In this document: in pieces, positions 33,764 through 46,810 of the stretch
Numbering within the stretch: the first letter of the stretch is position 1
Layout: every line of letters begins with the position of its first letter
From: Streblospio benedicti
Taxonomy: Eukaryota; Annelida; Polychaeta; Spionida; Spionidae
Length of the DNA stretch: 64,000 nucleotides
Reading direction: 5' to 3'
Assembly: GCA_019095985.1 (NCBI GenBank)
Contig: CM032660.1
Location: forward strand, 9,491,501 to 9,555,500
The notes under the pieces: generated by a model
The model's database searches: none
What the model was told of the DNA's origin: nothing
Seen by the model: only the letters and a program-made list of their open reading frames with translations
Made by a program: the position numbers and the translations under genes

Positions 33764-33919
33764 AAAACCTTTGGGAAATTCAAATTGAAAAGTTTTTCCA
33801 TGGGCCAACTTAAATTAAAAATTTTAAATTTTGTTCCCAAAAAATTTAAACCTTTTAACCTTTGTGTAAAAATCAAAACATAAATTTTATTTAATTTAAA
33901 AACCTTTACCCTTTGTTCA

Positions 33920-35193
<1,274 letters not shown>

Positions 35194-35279
35194 CAGTCTG
35201 AAATCTTAAATACTTGCAAAACAGACATTTTGCGTGGACCACTATACATAGAGCAATTGATTCTCCGAGGCCAGCCAGG

Positions 35280-35840
35280 ATGTTGATGTTGATCATTCTG
35301 ATCGCGGCTCGTGCTGTGTTTTCACAGCCTATAGTGGATATGTGCGTTGATGACCGCTGCCAGCAAATGTCACAAGACAAGCTGCAGGATGAGAAGATCT
35401 CCACGGTCACGAAGCTTATTGATGATCTCCGTGAGGAATCTAGGAGACTGTATCAGGAAGTAGCAGCTAAGGTTGACAACCTCATTGCCAAATGTGCTAC
35501 AAATCCGTGTGTCAATGGGAACTGTGAGGATTTAATTGGTGACTACCGGTGTGACTGTGTTGGTGGCTGGACTGGCAAGAACTGTAGCACCAGTCTGTCT
35601 GGTCCTGACCTCGTGCCCTACATTGTGGAAGGAGCCCGTGTAGTGAGTAACCCTGCCGATTGGACTTGGGGTTATCTTGACTGTGGTGGACCCGGCACTG
35701 TTAGAGTGTGTTATAACTCTGCTGTACGCGATCACTTCTGCTGGGTAAAATGGGACTGTATGGGATCAACGGAAACGGTAAGGCACATGCACTACATGGG
35801 GCAATATGACAGATTTGAGCTTCTCCTAACAAATCTGTAA
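35280..35840 (+). CDS. small secreted EGF-domain protein
   Basis: A 186-residue single-exon frame. I choose ATG 35280 because it starts a clear signal peptide ('[15 protein letters not shown]'). Then follow a short Cys pair (MCVDDRC), a helical, probably coiled-coil segment (about 30-65, '[20 protein letters not shown]'), one calcium-less EGF domain (about 69-100: '[20 protein letters not shown]', [11 protein letters not shown]), and a C-terminal region with four Cys (CGG...CY...FCW...DC) with no domain I recognise. It is likely secreted, and may oligomerise through the coil. The long (AT)n tract upstream leaves little room for a conventional promoter, so a 5' exon further upstream is possible. 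Confidence 0.75.
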   Translation: MLMLIILIAARAVFSQPIVDMCVDDRCQQMSQDKLQDEKISTVTKLIDDLREESRRLYQEVAAKVDNLIAKCATNPCVNGNCEDLIGDYRCDCVGGWTGKNCSTSLSGPDLVPYIVEGARVVSNPADWTWGYLDCGGPGTVRVCYNSAVRDHFCWVKWDCMGSTETVRHMHYMGQYDRFELLLTNL

Positions 35841-35969
35841 GATTTGACGGCACAGCCACAAGTGACTCTTAGATACATGTATCAGCAACAAACACTGACA
35901 GCAAACAACTATAAACGGGAGGATAAAGACTCGGCGCTATTGTAATAATGTGCTGCATGATATTTTGTA

Positions 35970-35970
<1 letters not shown>

Positions 35971-36032
<62 letters not shown>

Positions 36033-36033
36033 C

Positions 36034-36064
<31 letters not shown>

Positions 36065-36082
36065 CTACTTACTTACTTATTT
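35971..36082. repeat. (TTAC)n microsatellite
   Basis: About 27 units of TTAC with single-base variants, downstream of the EGF-protein gene. Confidence 0.95.
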
Positions 36083-37390
36083 ACTATAAATCAAATCGGT
36101 GGAACACTGTATGCTCCATTATTAATAGTAGTGGTATATGACTCTTGGCAAAAATGAAAAGATATAATATAACATAGTAATCATACCATCACAATTTTTA
36201 AAGATATACATGTAGACTTTTATTGACGTTGGACGCATTGCACATAAGGGAAGCGAGACCCGCGATAAAAACAAAGGAAAACAGGGAACTGACCATGAAG
36301 TTGTAATCATATGAATAAGATCTCTTTATAATCTTGTTATTGAATATTGTATAATATTTAATCTTTGTTTTTGCATTAATGTATAATGACTATAAAAGCA
36401 GTTTTAATGGCACTATAATTATCGATGTATTTGTACATTGTAGTACTACCACAGTTGTACTAATTACATAAAATATTTTTTTTTCATTTATGCTGAGGAT
36501 GTGTCCATGACATGAAATAAATTCAACAAGTCTTTATCTAAAATAATGTCTACTGTAAAACTAGAAATGTTTGGGCACTATTTAATTTGCAAATTTCGTG
36601 GATAGGTGCAAAACACAAACTTAGATAGTCAGCAAACATTAATTGCCTATGTAAAGTAGGTCCAGATTGGACCAAAATCGTAAAATTAAATGGTAACAAA
36701 ATAATCTATAGATGAAAATTGCAATATTTCATAGTCACTAAAGATTCTCGTTTTACAGTATGTAGACTTTTAGTTGTGTTTAACTATTGTTTTATCTAAC
36801 TTTTGATTACAATGATAAACGTGTCATGTAACTCTGATTGCAAAAAGACGATTCTTACTTTGCTGTTTTGTACAAGTGACATTAGGTAGTTACTCAAATC
36901 ACATACACACACATATATATGTAGAGAGAGGGGGAACTGCGTCCTGTATTTATCAACCTACATGTTCTAAAGATTATGTTGCAATGTCAATGCCACCAGG
37001 ACATGTCTAAAATACTGAAAACATTCATTTAAAACCCTTCGTTTTCCCCTACACTATGAAGAATCAAGCACCATGGCGCTATTGTCCCTGTAGTATTAAA
37101 GGTTGAAATCTAAACATCCAAACGGTGTACTGGTGTACTTATTTATCACAAGTCAAATGAAAAGTTTTTGTCGACAAATAACAACTGTAGCTTCTAAAAA
37201 AGCATCAATTCAGCATATTCAAGACATCAAACGTATTCAAATTTTGTCGGAAGCTCCAGTTTTCACTTTACTTTTGTATGATTTATTTATATTGGGCGAT
37301 GTCTGTCATAGTCTCGGCCGACCCAGACCCTTCCCTTACTTACTCACTTACTTTCCGTCGAAGAGACCTACAAGTCTCTCGAACGCAGTA
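36083..37390. other. intergenic, no gene recognised
   Basis: AT-rich with no convincing coding sequence. A 98-codon frame at 37103 lacks motifs. AAATAAA near 36515 could serve the EGF gene but is distant. Confidence 0.4.
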
Positions 37391-37756
37391 GTGGGATAGG
37401 ATGATTTTAGGGGAAGGGGGGGGGGCTGGGGCATGAACTTTTGTCACAATATTTGTTGGGGGGGGGCTATCAATTTTTCCACATCAATTTACTGGTGTGT
37501 ATCTAGAGATTCCGGAATATAATTTACTGTGTGTGTTTTTTTTATATTATAGTCATCCATCAAATAGGATTTTCGTTAACTGGCAATGATTGCGTTAACT
37601 GTTAGGGGGGGTCATCATTTTTTATCATATGAAATTGAAGGCGGTTGCCATTTTTCTTACAAAGTTTGGAGTGTGGGGGTGGGGGGCTATTATTGTTTTC
37701 ACAACATTTTTGGAAAATCCTCCTATTCCACCCTATCATAAATACTGAATGGTCCC
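37391..37756. mobile_element. MITE family 1, second copy
   Basis: The right end, 'GGAAAATCCTCCTATTCCAC' to 'AATACTGAATGGTCCC', matches the 498-876 element in reverse. The inner 'GTTAACTGTTAGGGGGGGTC' matches its core. The left end is eroded ('GGATAGGATGATTTTAGGGG'). Confidence 0.7.
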
Positions 37757-38024
37757 GACGCGCAATTCAATGATAAGTTCGCACGCATTGGTTCATGATG
37801 CCCTCATGAAGGTGATATTGATGCTGTCATGAACACATCAGAAGCAAGAATGTAGTATGGTGTTGATCTTGTGTCATCATCATTACATCTCAAGACTAAA
37901 ATCTCCAACTGGCTATTTATTTAAGAAAAAAATGCTTTACAGTCCAATGGTAGATTCAAGATTCTTCAGAATTTGGGGTCGATGTTGCGTGTCATAGCAC
38001 ACAAACACGAGTATTTTGTTCATA
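37757..38024. other. intergenic, nothing recognised
   Basis: AT-rich, no features. Confidence 0.4.
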
Positions 38025-38192
38025 GTCAGATCCTGAGGTCAGGACGCAGGCAGCGCGATCCATCCCATTTTTTCTACCAAATTATCTTACTTCCATAGGG
38101 TTTTTGTGTGTTTGTTATATCGATTGGGCATAAAAATCTCATGGGATTCCTTAAGTGAGTCCCCTTTTTAAAAAAAACCTGGATCTGTTAGT
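38025..38192. mobile_element. MITE family 2 copy
   Basis: From 'GTCAGATCC' to 'AAACCTGGATCTG', with the inner 'CATGGGATTCCTTAAGTG'. Confidence 0.55.
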
Positions 38193-38417
38193 GACTCTAA
38201 GACCCATGCAGGCCTGACCTCTAGTCAAGATGATGAAAATAGTTCCTGAAGGTGGGCATAGTAGTGTCCCTTATACTCGTTCAATGCATCTGCCACTGAG
38301 GTTTAAATAAAGGTGGCACTGATGTATATCTCACTACAATGACTTTCTGAATTATCCATTTATTAGTGTGCACCATTGTTGCGTTCTCCTGTCTTCTTCT
38401 CTTATTATTATACCCAT

Positions 38418-38520
38418 GAAGAAGAAGAAGAAGAAGAAGAAGAAGAAGAAGAAGAAGAAGAAGAAGAAGAAGAAGAAGAAGAAGAAGAAGAAGAAGAAGA
38501 AGAAGAAGAAGAAGAAGAAG
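38418..38520. repeat. (GAA)n microsatellite
   Basis: About 34 AAG/GAA triplets. The Lys-, Phe- or Leu-rich frames across it are artefacts. Confidence 0.95.
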
Positions 38521-41500
38521 CTTAGAATCCTCATAACCTGGAATCGTGTATGAGAATAAGCAGCAACAGTGGAACACGTGATGTGATCGTCACTAACTAA
38601 TCCCCTAAAGGGATTTACGCGTCAGTTTAATGAGCTTAAAACGACAGCTGTATCATATGCAAATTAAGCTATGTAATCCGCCAATCAGACTTATCCCTGG
38701 TCACGTGGGATCCAATCAGAGTGCACGTGGAACACATATCCGTACAAACACCCCTCGATTCTGCGAACTTAGACAGCACTAAAAAGTACACTTCTGAAAG
38801 TGTATTATGTTTGGGTTCAAATTGCAAAAGTGCTTTCCATCAGGACGCAACTGGGAAAGTGTATATGTAACCCCTTGTCTACAACATATAATACGGTCAA
38901 TGCCTTTGGATAGTGTGCATTGTGTAAAACATCAAAGGCATGGAATATTGTTAGTTTGACCATTTTCTAAAACCTTACTCCATTTGATTACTTTATAGAA
39001 AAAGATGAGCTAGGTGACTTCTGGTACCAGTCGCACCAATAACATGTTTTATAGACATGGGCACATTTTGTTAGCACAAGAAATTCAGTTAGACACATAT
39101 TATCATATAGGATGGCATTTCAGAATATTTAGATTCTTATTCGTAAGGAGAGTATTTTCTATTTTGACGGCAACGTTGAGCTAAAATGTGCATTTTTTCA
39201 AGAGACCCAGGAGCGAACAAATCCAGTGCACCAGTCACTACCAGAAAATGGCAATTAATGAAGGAATTTCAAAATTGTAAAGACTCTGCGCTTTGTAATT
39301 CATTTTTGGGACACGATTGTGTAACATGCATCTTGTTGACGATAGGAAAAAGAGACCTAACTATAATATCATACAACAAACCACTTTAACCTGAATTGCA
39401 TTGACTATGTAACCGTCCTAGTTATTTCAATTGATCCCCAGAATGCTGTGACCAACTGCGATAATTATAACCACCAACTATGAAAATTGCACAAGCTTTT
39501 CATAAAATTACAAACAACACCAAAACTCCACCCACGCTCGACTTTTTTTCTTTTGAAACAAGACGGACAGGGGTGACGTTTGTTCATGCCCGTGAACCAT
39601 GTATCATTTCATCTTCCTCTAATTGAGCGCTGTCACCGGGTGAATGGCGAAAAAGGCATCCATTTTAACGCGGAAGTGCTCGGTGTCACACAAAAATGTT
39701 TGTCAAGTCGTTTGTCTTTTGTCGTCTGCGGTGAGTAATGTTACAACGGTGTTCTTCGATACAGGTGATCTTCCTATATTGACCACCTCCATAGGAAATG
39801 AGCTATCAGGAGCATTGTCATAAAAACGTAGCAGTGACAGTATTGATGTTATTTCGTAACCAATACTGATAATGCTGATACAAAAAATAGAGCAGAGAGG
39901 GTGGCTCAAAGAAATAGGTCGTTCTTTCCTAATAAATACTTCAGTAATAGTGGCATATATGTTTATTTTTCTATTCTGATTTACATGTAAATGACGTAAA
40001 CACAAAATGAATTCCATATTTGCTTTTTCTGGGAACGTTCTAAATAGCAATAGCTCTTCCCAGACCTACCCGAAGAGCGCAATGTGTGCCACCCTACGAA
40101 AGGTGCATGGCTTATTGGCTTTTATTATTATACAAATTAAAATCATGATTTCCTCATTTCAATATATTTTTACCTACATCCTTGTTGTTTCAGATGACAC
40201 AAAAATGGAAATGTTATAATTTGATAATGATTTATTTGATAACAAAAGAGAAACGGGGGTGGACGTATTCTCTAAGGAATAATTCGATTTCATTTGATAA
40301 AAGAAAGATTCAATGACCCGCACCATTTTTATATGCATGTAATTATTATTATGTATGTAAATATTCGAGAATGGGTAGCGTGGTGATCGTCGTAGAAATC
40401 TTATTCACAAACATCCACGAGAATGCGTACAATTTAGAGTGCGTTGTGCTCAAAACCGATTTCTAACTTGTATGTTCTTTTATGCATTGTTAATAAGCGC
40501 TCATGGGATGTTTTTTGAAGTGTATATTGCAAAATTTATTGTAAATCGTTTAAACTAGAAAAATATGATACATGTATTCAACTTATATAGCAAATTAACA
40601 AAAAACGAACGGATATGTCCAACATAAAACCTATAAGAATTGGTCTCTCTTACCCATACGTTATCATCTTGATGTAGATCAATCATCACATCCGTGTATG
40701 ACGATCATATCATCAAATCATCAAAATCATTTTTGGACTCGACGCAAGTCGGGAAGTATTCTAATTTCACTCAAAGGGTAGATATGAGGACATATTGTTG
40801 TCTACAGCGTACTACGATGAAACATTTTGAAAGCTATTTTGTTACAAGATTAGAAATTTAACTTAAAAAAAATAAGCTGGGAATAAGAGGGCGTGCTTCA
40901 ATGCCACTCCAGCTTTGACATAAGATATTACATTTAAATACACTAAGTGTGCACTCGAGAGTATATGAGTGCAACATTAAAATTGGTGTAAAGCATTGAA
41001 GTGGAATGTTTATAATTATAGTGTACCATTATTATTGTGAGGTAGTAGTGACTTCAGAAACATTCGTGTAGTCGATTAAAGGCACACTTTATAAATTCAT
41101 TCTATATTATAAAATATTACAATGTATGTATAATATTTATGCCTTTCCAAACTGTGATTGGTTGGCAGTCTGAGTACAGTACTTATGAGGTCCCAAAATT
41201 AGACAAAAATAAACTGAAAAGAGACATATTTATTATTCTTCAATCTTAGTCTAATCGCCCATTTTCGCAATGAATATTACACTTGTTCAAACATAAACAC
41301 ACGACTGAGCTGGCACTAAATATAGACGTCTTTTACCCAAATACCTAGATAATCTAAGCGATGATCTCTCTCATAGAAACCTCATTAACCTGCACAAATG
41401 CTATGACTAGTTGTCGTGCTCATGTGGAATCTATACGTCATTTAAAAGATATCATCAGGGGCTAATCTAGATTAATTACAACGATAGTTCAGTGATTTTT

Positions 41501-41999
41501 AACACTGAAAATCCACGCACTGAGAGAGTTCTGCCGTACGTGGTGTTGCTATACAGTGCATTAATTCAGATTTGGTACTTGTAAGTAGGAACTGTAACTT
41601 TTATACTTTTTTTTCAGAGTAACTGCAAGAGTTGATAAATAAGGTATATGCTTTTTAAGATTAACACATTTCACTTATGGACATTTGCCGGTCTACGGAA
41701 AAGTGTCCCCAATACCGATACTACACATTATTTACGATTATATGTAGACAAGGTGAAATTGAAAATGTGTCTCTCAATGCGATGTGTCCCTATTAGTGAG
41801 GTGTTCCTATTAGCAAAGATATAACCCTCGCAATAGGGACACCTTACTAATAGCAAAGTAAGGTGTCCCTATTGCGATGGTTTATTATAAATTGTTTGCT
41901 GGAATCTTCTGCGATGAGGGTCAGGCTTGGATTCCCGCTGCGTGTGTGAAGTCTCGAACATATCGTATGCTTTTTATGCATTTAGGCTCTTAGAAGGGG
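38521..41999. other. long intergenic stretch, no gene recognised
   Basis: AT-rich, with short open frames lacking motifs or splice support. Notable only for the hairpin at 41829-41876. Confidence 0.4.
41829..41876. repeat. 20-bp perfect hairpin (CGCAATAGGGACACCTTACT)
   Basis: CGCAATAGGGACACCTTACT (41829-41848) and its reverse complement (41857-41876) enclose an 8-nt loop. Weaker copies of the arm ('GTGTCCCTATTAG', 'GTGTTCCTATTAGC') lie just upstream at 41780-41815. Confidence 0.85.
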
Positions 42000-42134
42000 T
42001 CCCAGCGGACGCGACTTCCTCCATTTCCCCACAAAATACTTTATTTTCATTTTTTTTTTGCATGTCCGCTTTCGGTCGCGCTTGCAAAATCCATGAAATC
42101 TACTAAGTGCGCCCCCCTAGAATCCTGGATGCCA
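42000..42134. mobile_element. MITE family 2 copy, eroded
   Basis: 'CCATGAAATCTACTAAGTGC', a C run and 'AATCCTGGATGCC' mark the right half. Confidence 0.5.
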
Positions 42135-43191
42135 GTGTTAGTGGCTGTCCCCTATAGGTTCAAAATCTAAGGCTTAACCCAACTAAACCAAACGACCTCA
42201 AGTTGCACTGGGCCAACATCACCACTGATCAATATATTAAAAAATACTGCTTGTAACCGATCACTGAACTTTCTGTTCTGCTTCCGCTTGTGTAAATAGT
42301 GATCGGTTATTCGCGGCGGCCTTGATTCGAGGGCTGTTGACAGGAATAATTGCAGGGTGACCAGGTTGTCGAATATGGTATATTTCCAGGCACTAGAATA
42401 GCTACAATAATGCATAAACTCAACACACAGCACACAAATTTCAACTTGTTTTATAGTTCACTTTATAATTAAGGTGTAGATTTTTACAGTAAATTTATCA
42501 TCCAGAGCTGGAAGAGTGTCGATATGGACACAATTCGTATTGATATAGAATTTATATATCATTGTAGAATTAGAGTTCCTATATCAATACGATCTATTTC
42601 TATATATCAATACGGAGAGAGGTTTTACAGAAAATGTATTATAAGTATAGATGTGAATATTCTCACATTGTCACGTCATGGTACATGGTATGCAGATGAT
42701 ACTCGCCGCGTGTCAAACTGCGCGAAGAACACTGCTACATAGCCGAAAAGAAATAAGAATAAAAGTCTTAAAATGGACCAATGAATGTACAATGCTGCTT
42801 TAATATGCGCGAGATTACATGTGTCGCATGAGATTTCCCAGCGGACCAATCAGCGCCCAGCAAATGGCGGCCATTTTGTGTACGTACTGGAGCAGAAAAC
42901 CAAGAAGCTGGGCTTAATTGCGCTTGAAGTTTCACTCGTAGAATGTGAATTGCGGGATGGACCTTCTTTACAATGTAGGAACAACTGTTTATGTGTGTAT
43001 ACATTGTTTAAAGGAGAGAATCGATCATTTGAACATACATGCAGTGATACTTTTATACAAATTCAAACACATAGAGATATGTATGTTTATTTATGATATC
43101 AAATTAATTTGATTTGTAAAAGTAAACTCAATTATGTACATGCACATACATGGATGGTGTATCTACCTATTAGAACTTAACACATAGTAAA
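42135..43191. other. intergenic, no gene recognised
   Basis: Contains a locally repetitive 'CAATACG.AT/TATTGATATAGA' patch at 42535-42615 with partial dyad symmetry. Several short frames, none with motifs. Confidence 0.35.
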
Positions 43192-43355
43192 GCAGATCCA
43201 TGGGTGGGGGAGGGGAGACGGGGGCATCCCTCTTCCCACATACTGATTTCATTTTCATAGTTTTTTTTTGGCAAGTGCCCTATCGATCGGGCATACAAAA
43301 CCCATGAGATCCATTAACATCGACCTATCCCATTTTTCAAAAACCTGGATCTGCC
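43192..43355. mobile_element. MITE family 2, best-preserved copy
   Basis: GCAGATCCATGGG at the left end and AAAAACCTGGATCTGC at the right end are imperfect inverted repeats. The core has a G-rich left part and the phrase 'CATACAAAACCCATGAGATC'. About 164 bp, non-coding. Confidence 0.7.
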
Positions 43356-43888
43356 GGTGAAAAGAACTATAAGACTTAATTTCGTCTGTAATTTAAATCC
43401 TTTAAAAGCTGTAGACTCTGGTGAGAAGGTGAACAGGGAACAGAGGCACTGTCACTTAGGCCTCGCATGCTTCTTTGAAATCTGTCTCAATGATGAATCT
43501 TTCTCGAGCGACACGGGCCTTTATCCCAGTCAGAAGCGTCGATCGCGGCGACTGGATCACACGGGTTTCACGTCAATGTGACTACACGCGCGTGTTTCTG
43601 TTTTCTTTTACTTTTTCCCCTCAGTGTGTATGCCTCTGTTGACTTTGACATGCTGAAATTGACATTCTATCATTCCGTGCATAAATCACAGCCAATAACT
43701 TATTTTGATTGGTTGAGAGGCGTGCTCAAATGCGCAATTGACTGCACGAGCGCTCTCGATTCGGAGGTTACCACGATTAACTGCATGCATGGCACAGTTT
43801 AAATTAGACTACTTTTTTGCAGCGCACCTGTTAACAAGTGACGTTGCTTGCTTCATAATATAAAGAAGTTGCGGCATGGCGGTTTCCT

Positions 43889-44077
43889 TCAAAATGGCCC
43901 AATCGTACGTAGGCTAATCAGCACTGAATTTGAAGTCACCACTATGATCGTAATATCCGTAACGGTCATCAGTGTCGGCACACGATACTGAATAGGAGTT
44001 GCCAGCTCAGGTGAACTATTAATTAAAGTTGGGCGTATGCTGAATCTTCCATCCACCCATTTCCCCAGGGGTTTCAA
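43889..44077 (-). other. possible coding fragment, unrecognised
   Basis: A 62-codon frame reading 'PLGKWVDGRFSIRPTL' then 'TPIQYRVPTLMTVTDITIIV', with a hydrophobic C-terminal half. It could be an exon with a membrane segment, but I find no family and no clear splice partners. Confidence 0.2.
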
Positions 44078-44372
44078 TTATAGAGTAAAAGTGTACCTAA
44101 TACAGAATTAAACTCTCTATAACAATTCGCTTTCATGTGCTTTGGCAGGATTACCAATACTGGGCGCAAGCATAACTTACAAACACGTAGGCAAATACAT
44201 GTAAATCATCAACATCCATAAACAGGCCCCTTATTACGCCAGTAGTCAGCTCAGCGTATTTCCAACCGCCCGTTGCACGCTGTCATTTTGCACCTCTGTT
44301 CTCAACTATAAACACACAAACATACGATTTGTCTCCATCCACCAATCCCGGATAATCCATTTGTAACTGAGG

Positions 44373-44472
44373 NNNNNNNNNNNNNNNNNNNNNNNNNNNN
44401 NNNNNNNNNNNNNNNNNNNNNNNNNNNNNNNNNNNNNNNNNNNNNNNNNNNNNNNNNNNNNNNNNNNNNNNN
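44373..44472. other. assembly gap (100 N) between duplicated flanks
   Basis: The 137 bp before the gap (44237-44372) reappear at 44629-44764 with no visible difference. The right flank, 44473-44620, has homopolymer-rich, low-quality texture. Confidence 0.99.
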
Positions 44473-44678
44473 GGTATTTTTTTTCCGTTTTCCCTTTTGT
44501 TGTTTTGTTGGGGGGAAATTTTTTCCCTTTCTTTGGCCTCGGTTTTTTTTTAAATAGTAAATTGAAAAAATATCCCAAAAAATTTCTTTTGGGGAAGGGC
44601 TTTTTGGGTTTCTAGCCAATCTAAATAAACGCCAGTAGTCAGCTCAGCGTATTTCCAACCGCCCGTTGCACGCTGTCA

Positions 44679-44885
44679 TTTTGCACCTCTGTTCTCAACT
44701 ATAAACACACAAACATACGATTTGTCTCCATCCACCAATCCCGGATAATCCATTTGTAACTGAGGGATTAGAGTGATATTTACTAGAGACATGCTTGTTT
44801 TACGTACGTTGCGTAATTTTCGTCTGTGTCCGGAGGCGAATCTATCAAAGTCCGAGATGGGCCTTGGCATTTTCGTGTTGAACAT
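44679..44885 (-). other. open frame with a splice-donor-like site, unrecognised
   Basis: ATG 44885 opens 'MFNTKMPRPISDFDRFASGH', then RRKLRN, followed by a strong donor-like GTACGTAA. The frame also continues to a stop at about 44679. Could be a first exon. No family recognised. Confidence 0.25.
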
Positions 44886-45186
44886 TTTTTTTAAACAACA
44901 ACATTTTATTCTATATTTACCCAGTTAGGTTTTTGCTAAGTAGGTTAGCGCTGATTGTGTTCATATTTACACTATAGATTTGTCCGTCTAGTGATTTACA
45001 CTGTTTAACAATATTAATAGGAATCTGTTTGAGTGCAAACCGTAACGGCTCTCTGCCTGAATGTGCATTGTGGATCAATCTCCTTTTATTAAAAGTAAAT
45101 TATCAGTTATATTAGTTATTATTTGTCGCAGGACTATTTGAATAAGCCTCTGTGTGATGGAATACGAAATCCATATTTTGTTTGTA

Positions 45187-45303
45187 CAATAGAATCTGTA
45201 TGGTGGTTTACAATGGTCTGTCTGTGTAGACTTATGTATGAAATATGGTCCTATTAGAGAGTTGGTCTCTTAATAGAGAAGATGTTAATTAGAGCTTCTA
45301 CTG
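45187..45303. mobile_element. pogo/Tigger-like MITE copy with TA duplication
   Basis: TA|CAATAGAATC ... AGAGCTTCTACTG|TA, with inner 'TGGTCTCTTAATAGAGA'. Same family as 57062-57222. Confidence 0.55.
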
Positions 45304-46204
45304 TATAGCTGTCGTAGAAGAGAAGAACCCAAATTTTATATTTTGCAAATTTGTGTAGATAGCAATTTATGAGAAACGGTGTACATGTAATCTGTTGAGT
45401 TTGGCAATTACCTTCAAACAGAGTTATATAAGTAATAGATAAGCGTTTAAGTAGGGTATAACAAAGCAGTGTGGATATTTTGACATTACTTTCCGCCGAG
45501 TGTTTGTTTGGATCTTCATATAGATTCCTCTGCCCGGCCACTGTCGAGATGACGTGTCAAATCTCCGCTAGGTCTCTGTTCTGCCTCAAAAGGCACTTTG
45601 GCAGCACTAACTGGATACACACTGATCCTCCTCTTGTTTTTCAATAGAGGCGCAGTACAGAACTAGTACTGCCGGTTGTACCCTTGGTGTTACTGTTTTC
45701 AATCTCTCTATTGCTGTGTATTATATAATAACATGATGTTCATGAACACACAACTATGTTGTGACAACATATATGTATGTACAGGAGACATTGACGCTTA
45801 TACAATGAATTACTGACAAAGAGTGGTATCAACTTATTATTTGCTGTGTATGGAAAGATCACGAAGGGTGACTGACAAATCTTCCTATAGATGCAGGTTT
45901 TTTTTTAATTGTTTTACGATTTATAACGTTGGTGGTACGACCTAAAACATTCACATGGAGTATATAGTCATTTGTTTTACCAATATTGTCTTGAAAGTCC
46001 ATGCACTATAAATATAAATTCTATTTTACTCAATGTATGCAGTTGATAAACGTATATTCGAATATAGATAAAGATTTATGTTAATTGTTGGTTTATAGGA
46101 CGAACATGTATATCATTTTGCAGTATATCATATACATTTTATGACAGTTATTAAACAACTATGTAACGTAAATTTTAAAACGATACAGCATTAATAGTTT
46201 ATTT
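45304..46204. other. intergenic, nothing recognised
   Basis: AT-rich, no coding or repeat feature identified. Confidence 0.4.
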
Positions 46205-46810
46205 ATGGCTTAACTCATTCAGTGAGTGTTTTGAAATCATATTTGTTACCAATTTCGAGACATCACTTTGGATTTGTAACTCAGTTGAGTACTTTGAAAT
46301 CATACTTAGTACTAATTTTGAGTCATCTGTACGTTATTACAACTCAGTTGAATCATTTGAAATCATACGTAGTATCATTGAGTGAACTCGGTATGCAGCG
46401 TGCGGTCTCATTATTTTATTAACTTTTGAATTTTTGAATTTTTGCATCAAGGTTTATGTTTTATGTTTTGTGTAATGTTGCAGAAGAGTAGTAGAAGTTA
46501 ATAGAATAATGATACTTAGCATCGATTCTGCGTCATCTGTATGTATTTGTAAGTCAAGAGAGTTTTTTTTAATCCTACTTAGTAGCCATTTTGAGACATC
46601 AATATGTATTTGTAACTCAGTTGAGTACTTTGAAATCATACTTAGTACCAATTTTGAGTATTTGTAAGTATTTCTAACTTAATTGAGTACTTAAGAATCA
46701 TATTTAACACCAATTTAAAGTCATCTGTATGTATTTGTAAGTCAAGAGAGTCCTTTTAAATCATACTTAGTACACATTTTGAGTCATCTGTATGTATTTG
46801 TAACTCAAAA
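46205..46810. repeat. minisatellite, unit about 64 bp
   Basis: Eight or more imperfect units of 'TTGAGTACTTTGAAATCATA', then CTTAGTACCAATTTTGAG, then TCATCTGTATGTATTTGTAACTCAG, interrupted once at about 46385-46500. The reverse strand reads a semi-repetitive frame that I regard as an artefact. Confidence 0.8.

Noticed and set aside
35971-36082. CRISPR-like regular repeats
   Set aside because: Simple tetranucleotide tract in a eukaryotic genome; no spacer structure.
38281-38577. Poly-Lys, poly-Phe and poly-Leu frames
   Set aside because: (GAA)n microsatellite without stops; not a gene.
41430-41465. Second hammerhead core (minus-strand AGCCCCTGATGAT)
   Set aside because: No GAAA box or pairing helix follows within range.
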